NCBI RefSeq assembly: GCF_022524345.1
Contig: NZ_JAKWJU010000002.1
Coordinates: forward strand, 5,818,001-5,882,000
Length of the DNA stretch: 64,000 bases
Reading direction: 5' to 3'
From: Streptomyces marispadix
GTDB lineage: Bacteria > Actinomycetota > Actinomycetes > Streptomycetales > Streptomycetaceae
Shown: in pieces, positions 62,807 to 64,000 of the stretch
Numbering within the stretch: the first letter of the stretch is position 1
Layout: the number at the start of each line of letters is the position of its first letter
The notes under the pieces: model-generated
Told to the model about the DNA's origin: nothing
Database searches by the model: none
Seen by the model: the letters and a program-made list of their open reading frames with translations, nothing else
Translations under genes and position numbers: made by a program

Positions 62807-63023
62807 GAGGCTTCGCTTGCTCGCCCGCGATGTCCGTAAACCTCGGCCGCCCGCGCCCCGCCGCCGCTCCCGTAGCCGCCGGTCGCACGCTCGCCACCCC
62901 CGCATCCGGATTCACAGGGATCTCATCGAGGCCGGTGCACATACGCGCGGAAGCGGGCTCCGCCGCCTCGGAGGCCGGGCGGGACCCGCTTCCCTGGGAC
63001 GGACGGAACGCAACCGTCCAGGT

Positions 63024-63053
63024 GGCGCCGGGCTCGCCCCTGAGCCCGGCGCC
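63024..63053 (-). terminator. Terminator after the DUF2795 gene
   Basis: A perfect 12-bp stem (GGCGCCGGGCTC / GAGCCCGGCGCC) with loop GCCCCT, directly past the stop at 63060 on the minus strand. Confidence 0.8.
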
Positions 63054-63059
63054 CGATGC

Positions 63060-63470
63060 TCACGCCTGCGGCTTGCGCCCCAGCGCGGCCATCACCTCCT
63101 GCACGTTCCCGTATGTGTCGCCGCCCTTGGGCAGCTCCCGCACGGTCTCCACCAGGGAGTCCGGCGCGTACTGGTCCATCAGCGTCCGCTTGAGGCCCTC
63201 CCGGTCGGCGGGGAAGGCAGCCCGCCCCAGATGGCGCGCCAAATCGGAGCGCAGGGCCTCGGCTTCCGCCTCATCCGGGTCCGCCGCGCCCGGCACCGGG
63301 ACGGGCCGGTCGGTGACCTCCGGGTCGTCGTCGGCGCCGGGCTCCGGGTCGTCCCACTCCTCGGCCCGTGTGGAGTGCCCGGACCGGATACGGCCCTGCA
63401 TCTCCCGCTTGGCCTCGTCGTCCCTGTGGACGTTCAACCGGTCACTGCCACGTTGCATGTTGTCCGCCAC
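63060..63470 (-). CDS. DUF2795 domain protein
   Basis: 136 residues. A charged N-terminus (MQRGSDRLNVHRDDEAKREM) and an acidic middle lead to the DUF2795 module: LARHLGRAAFPADREGLKRT, then SLVETVRELPKGGDTYGNVQ. DUF2795 is a small helical domain of unknown role found in actinobacteria. GTG at 63470 is chosen for GGAGG 8 nt upstream; ATG 63458 and GTG 63479 are alternatives. It overlaps the 3' end of the next gene upstream by 29 bp. Confidence 0.82.
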   Translation of the reverse strand: MADNMQRGSDRLNVHRDDEAKREMQGRIRSGHSTRAEEWDDPEPGADDDPEVTDRPVPVPGAADPDEAEAEALRSDLARHLGRAAFPADREGLKRTLMDQYAPDSLVETVRELPKGGDTYGNVQEVMAALGRKPQA

Positions 63471-64000
63471 CGGCTCCACCTCCTTCGGGTGCTCCTTCGT
63501 ACGGCCAGCGCAGCAGCGCGCCCAGCCCGCCGTCGGGCAGGTCCCGCGGCACGCCCTCCGGCACGTCGGAGTCCCTCACGCACAGCACGTCGGCGCCCGT
63601 CGCCGCCGCGGAACGCAGCAGCGCGTCGTCGGCACGCGCCGGCGAGGGCTCCGTGGCGCCCAGATACTGCGGCTCGCTGCGCCGGGCCGCCAACTGGCCG
63701 GGCTCGTCGCCCACCCACACGTCCCGGTGCAGGTCCGGCCCCTCGGGACGTACGAGCAGCACGGCGATGCGATGCTCACGTGCGGCCTCCACCAGCGCGG
63801 GCACGCCCTCGACGGCGTCGATACGGCCGTCCTCGCTCGGCGCCCGTCCCGCCTGGAAGCGCTCCAGCGCGGTGGCGACCCGCTGCCGCGCATAGTCGGC
63901 CCGCGCCCGCGCGATCTCCTCGGCGAGCAGCCTCCGGCCGCCCGCGGTGTTCGCGGCGGGGCCCTCGGGACCGCTGTCGGCACGTACGCCGTGTTCCGCC
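63442..64000 (-). CDS. C-terminal part of a probable Vms1/Ankzf1-like (baeRF-type) protein, 5' end outside window
   Basis: The last 186 codons are visible. GGRRLLAEEIARARADYARQ and VATALERFQAG are followed by an alpha/beta domain of the eRF1-domain-3 type: AREHRIAVLLVRPEGPDLHR, VWVGDEPGQLAARRSEPQYL, ARADDALLRSAAATGADVLC and a GLGALLRWPY ending. This is the layout of bacterial-archaeal eRF1-like proteins, which release peptides from stalled ribosomes; the catalytic part is off the window, so the call is by resemblance. The stop lies inside the DUF2795 gene start region. Confidence 0.6.
   Translation of the reverse strand, partial: AEHGVRADSGPEGPAANTAGGRRLLAEEIARARADYARQRVATALERFQAGRAPSEDGRIDAVEGVPALVEAAREHRIAVLLVRPEGPDLHRDVWVGDEPGQLAARRSEPQYLGATEPSPARADDALLRSAAATGADVLCVRDSDVPEGVPRDLPDGGLGALLRWPYEGAPEGGGAGGGQHATWQ

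Noticed and set aside
1..64000. tRNA genes or insertion sequences
   Set aside because: No cloverleaf-like arm pairs, transposase motifs or terminal inverted repeats with target duplications were recognised on reading both strands; a covariance-model scan was not possible.

Overview
The window is high-GC actinobacterial DNA, most likely Streptomyces or a close Streptomycetaceae relative. The evidence is strong G/C third-position bias, frequent GTG/TTG starts, many 4-nt ATGA/GTGA start-stop overlaps, a rare in-frame TTA codon, and typical streptomycete families (SpoIIE-type phosphatase, DUF5994, an FxsT-like TIR, and a ccr-meaA ethylmalonyl-CoA cluster next to psd-pssA). No rRNA, tRNA, CRISPR array, integrase or transposase was seen. 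Identifications come from reading translated motifs; no database was searched.

Layout. 1-5881 (-): a giant protein with TIR, degenerate metallophosphoesterase, NACHT, pentapeptide repeats and about 15 WD40 repeats, running off the left edge; this is the best candidate for an immune or conflict protein. 5975-7162 (+): an ArsB/SLC13-type permease. 7214-9829 (-): a tightly coupled trio (two-TM protein of unknown function, cupin-like protein, inositol-monophosphatase-family enzyme), preceded by a SpoIIE phosphatase (9951-11243). 11602-15499: PCMT-like methyltransferase with a Gly-Pro repeat, Sir2 deacylase, secreted protein. 15844-22780 (+): an apparent opp-operon remnant (substrate-binding protein fused to the OppF tail), a gamma-glutamyltransferase-family protein, a second IMPase, a FAD oxidoreductase and a glycerate kinase. 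22981-25621 (-): small membrane protein, DUF5994, pssA, psd. 25789-31957 (-): ethylmalonyl-CoA genes (acyl-CoA dehydrogenase, MaoC hydratase, CoA lyase, meaA, ccr), with a TetR regulator and a tandem 3-hydroxyacyl-CoA dehydrogenase at 33388-36065. Together these supply C2 assimilation and extender units such as ethylmalonyl-CoA.

36520-42299: HEAT protein with a TTA codon, FMN-binding split-barrel protein, radical SAM protein with a perfect LexA-type box, SRPBCC protein, and a DHA2 transporter followed in another frame by a carboxypeptidase-regulatory-like domain. 42645-48525 (+): a peptide-handling block (M55 D-aminopeptidase, M20, S9, S66 LD-carboxypeptidase, DinB-like). 48753-49799 (-): APH-like kinase with an internal 12-residue repeat. 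50109-57569 (+): a carbohydrate/polyol locus (DUF5107-TPR protein, DeoR, ABC transporter, zinc dehydrogenase). 57884-64000: FG-GAP propeller protein, VOC protein, methyltransferase, PAP2-diacylglycerol kinase fusion, DUF2795 protein, and the C-terminal end of a probable Vms1/baeRF-type protein.

Three places (CoA lyase near 28366, MFS transporter near 41540, first permease near 54770) look like full-length genes interrupted by a one-base loss. They could be sequence errors or real lesions and need read-level checking.
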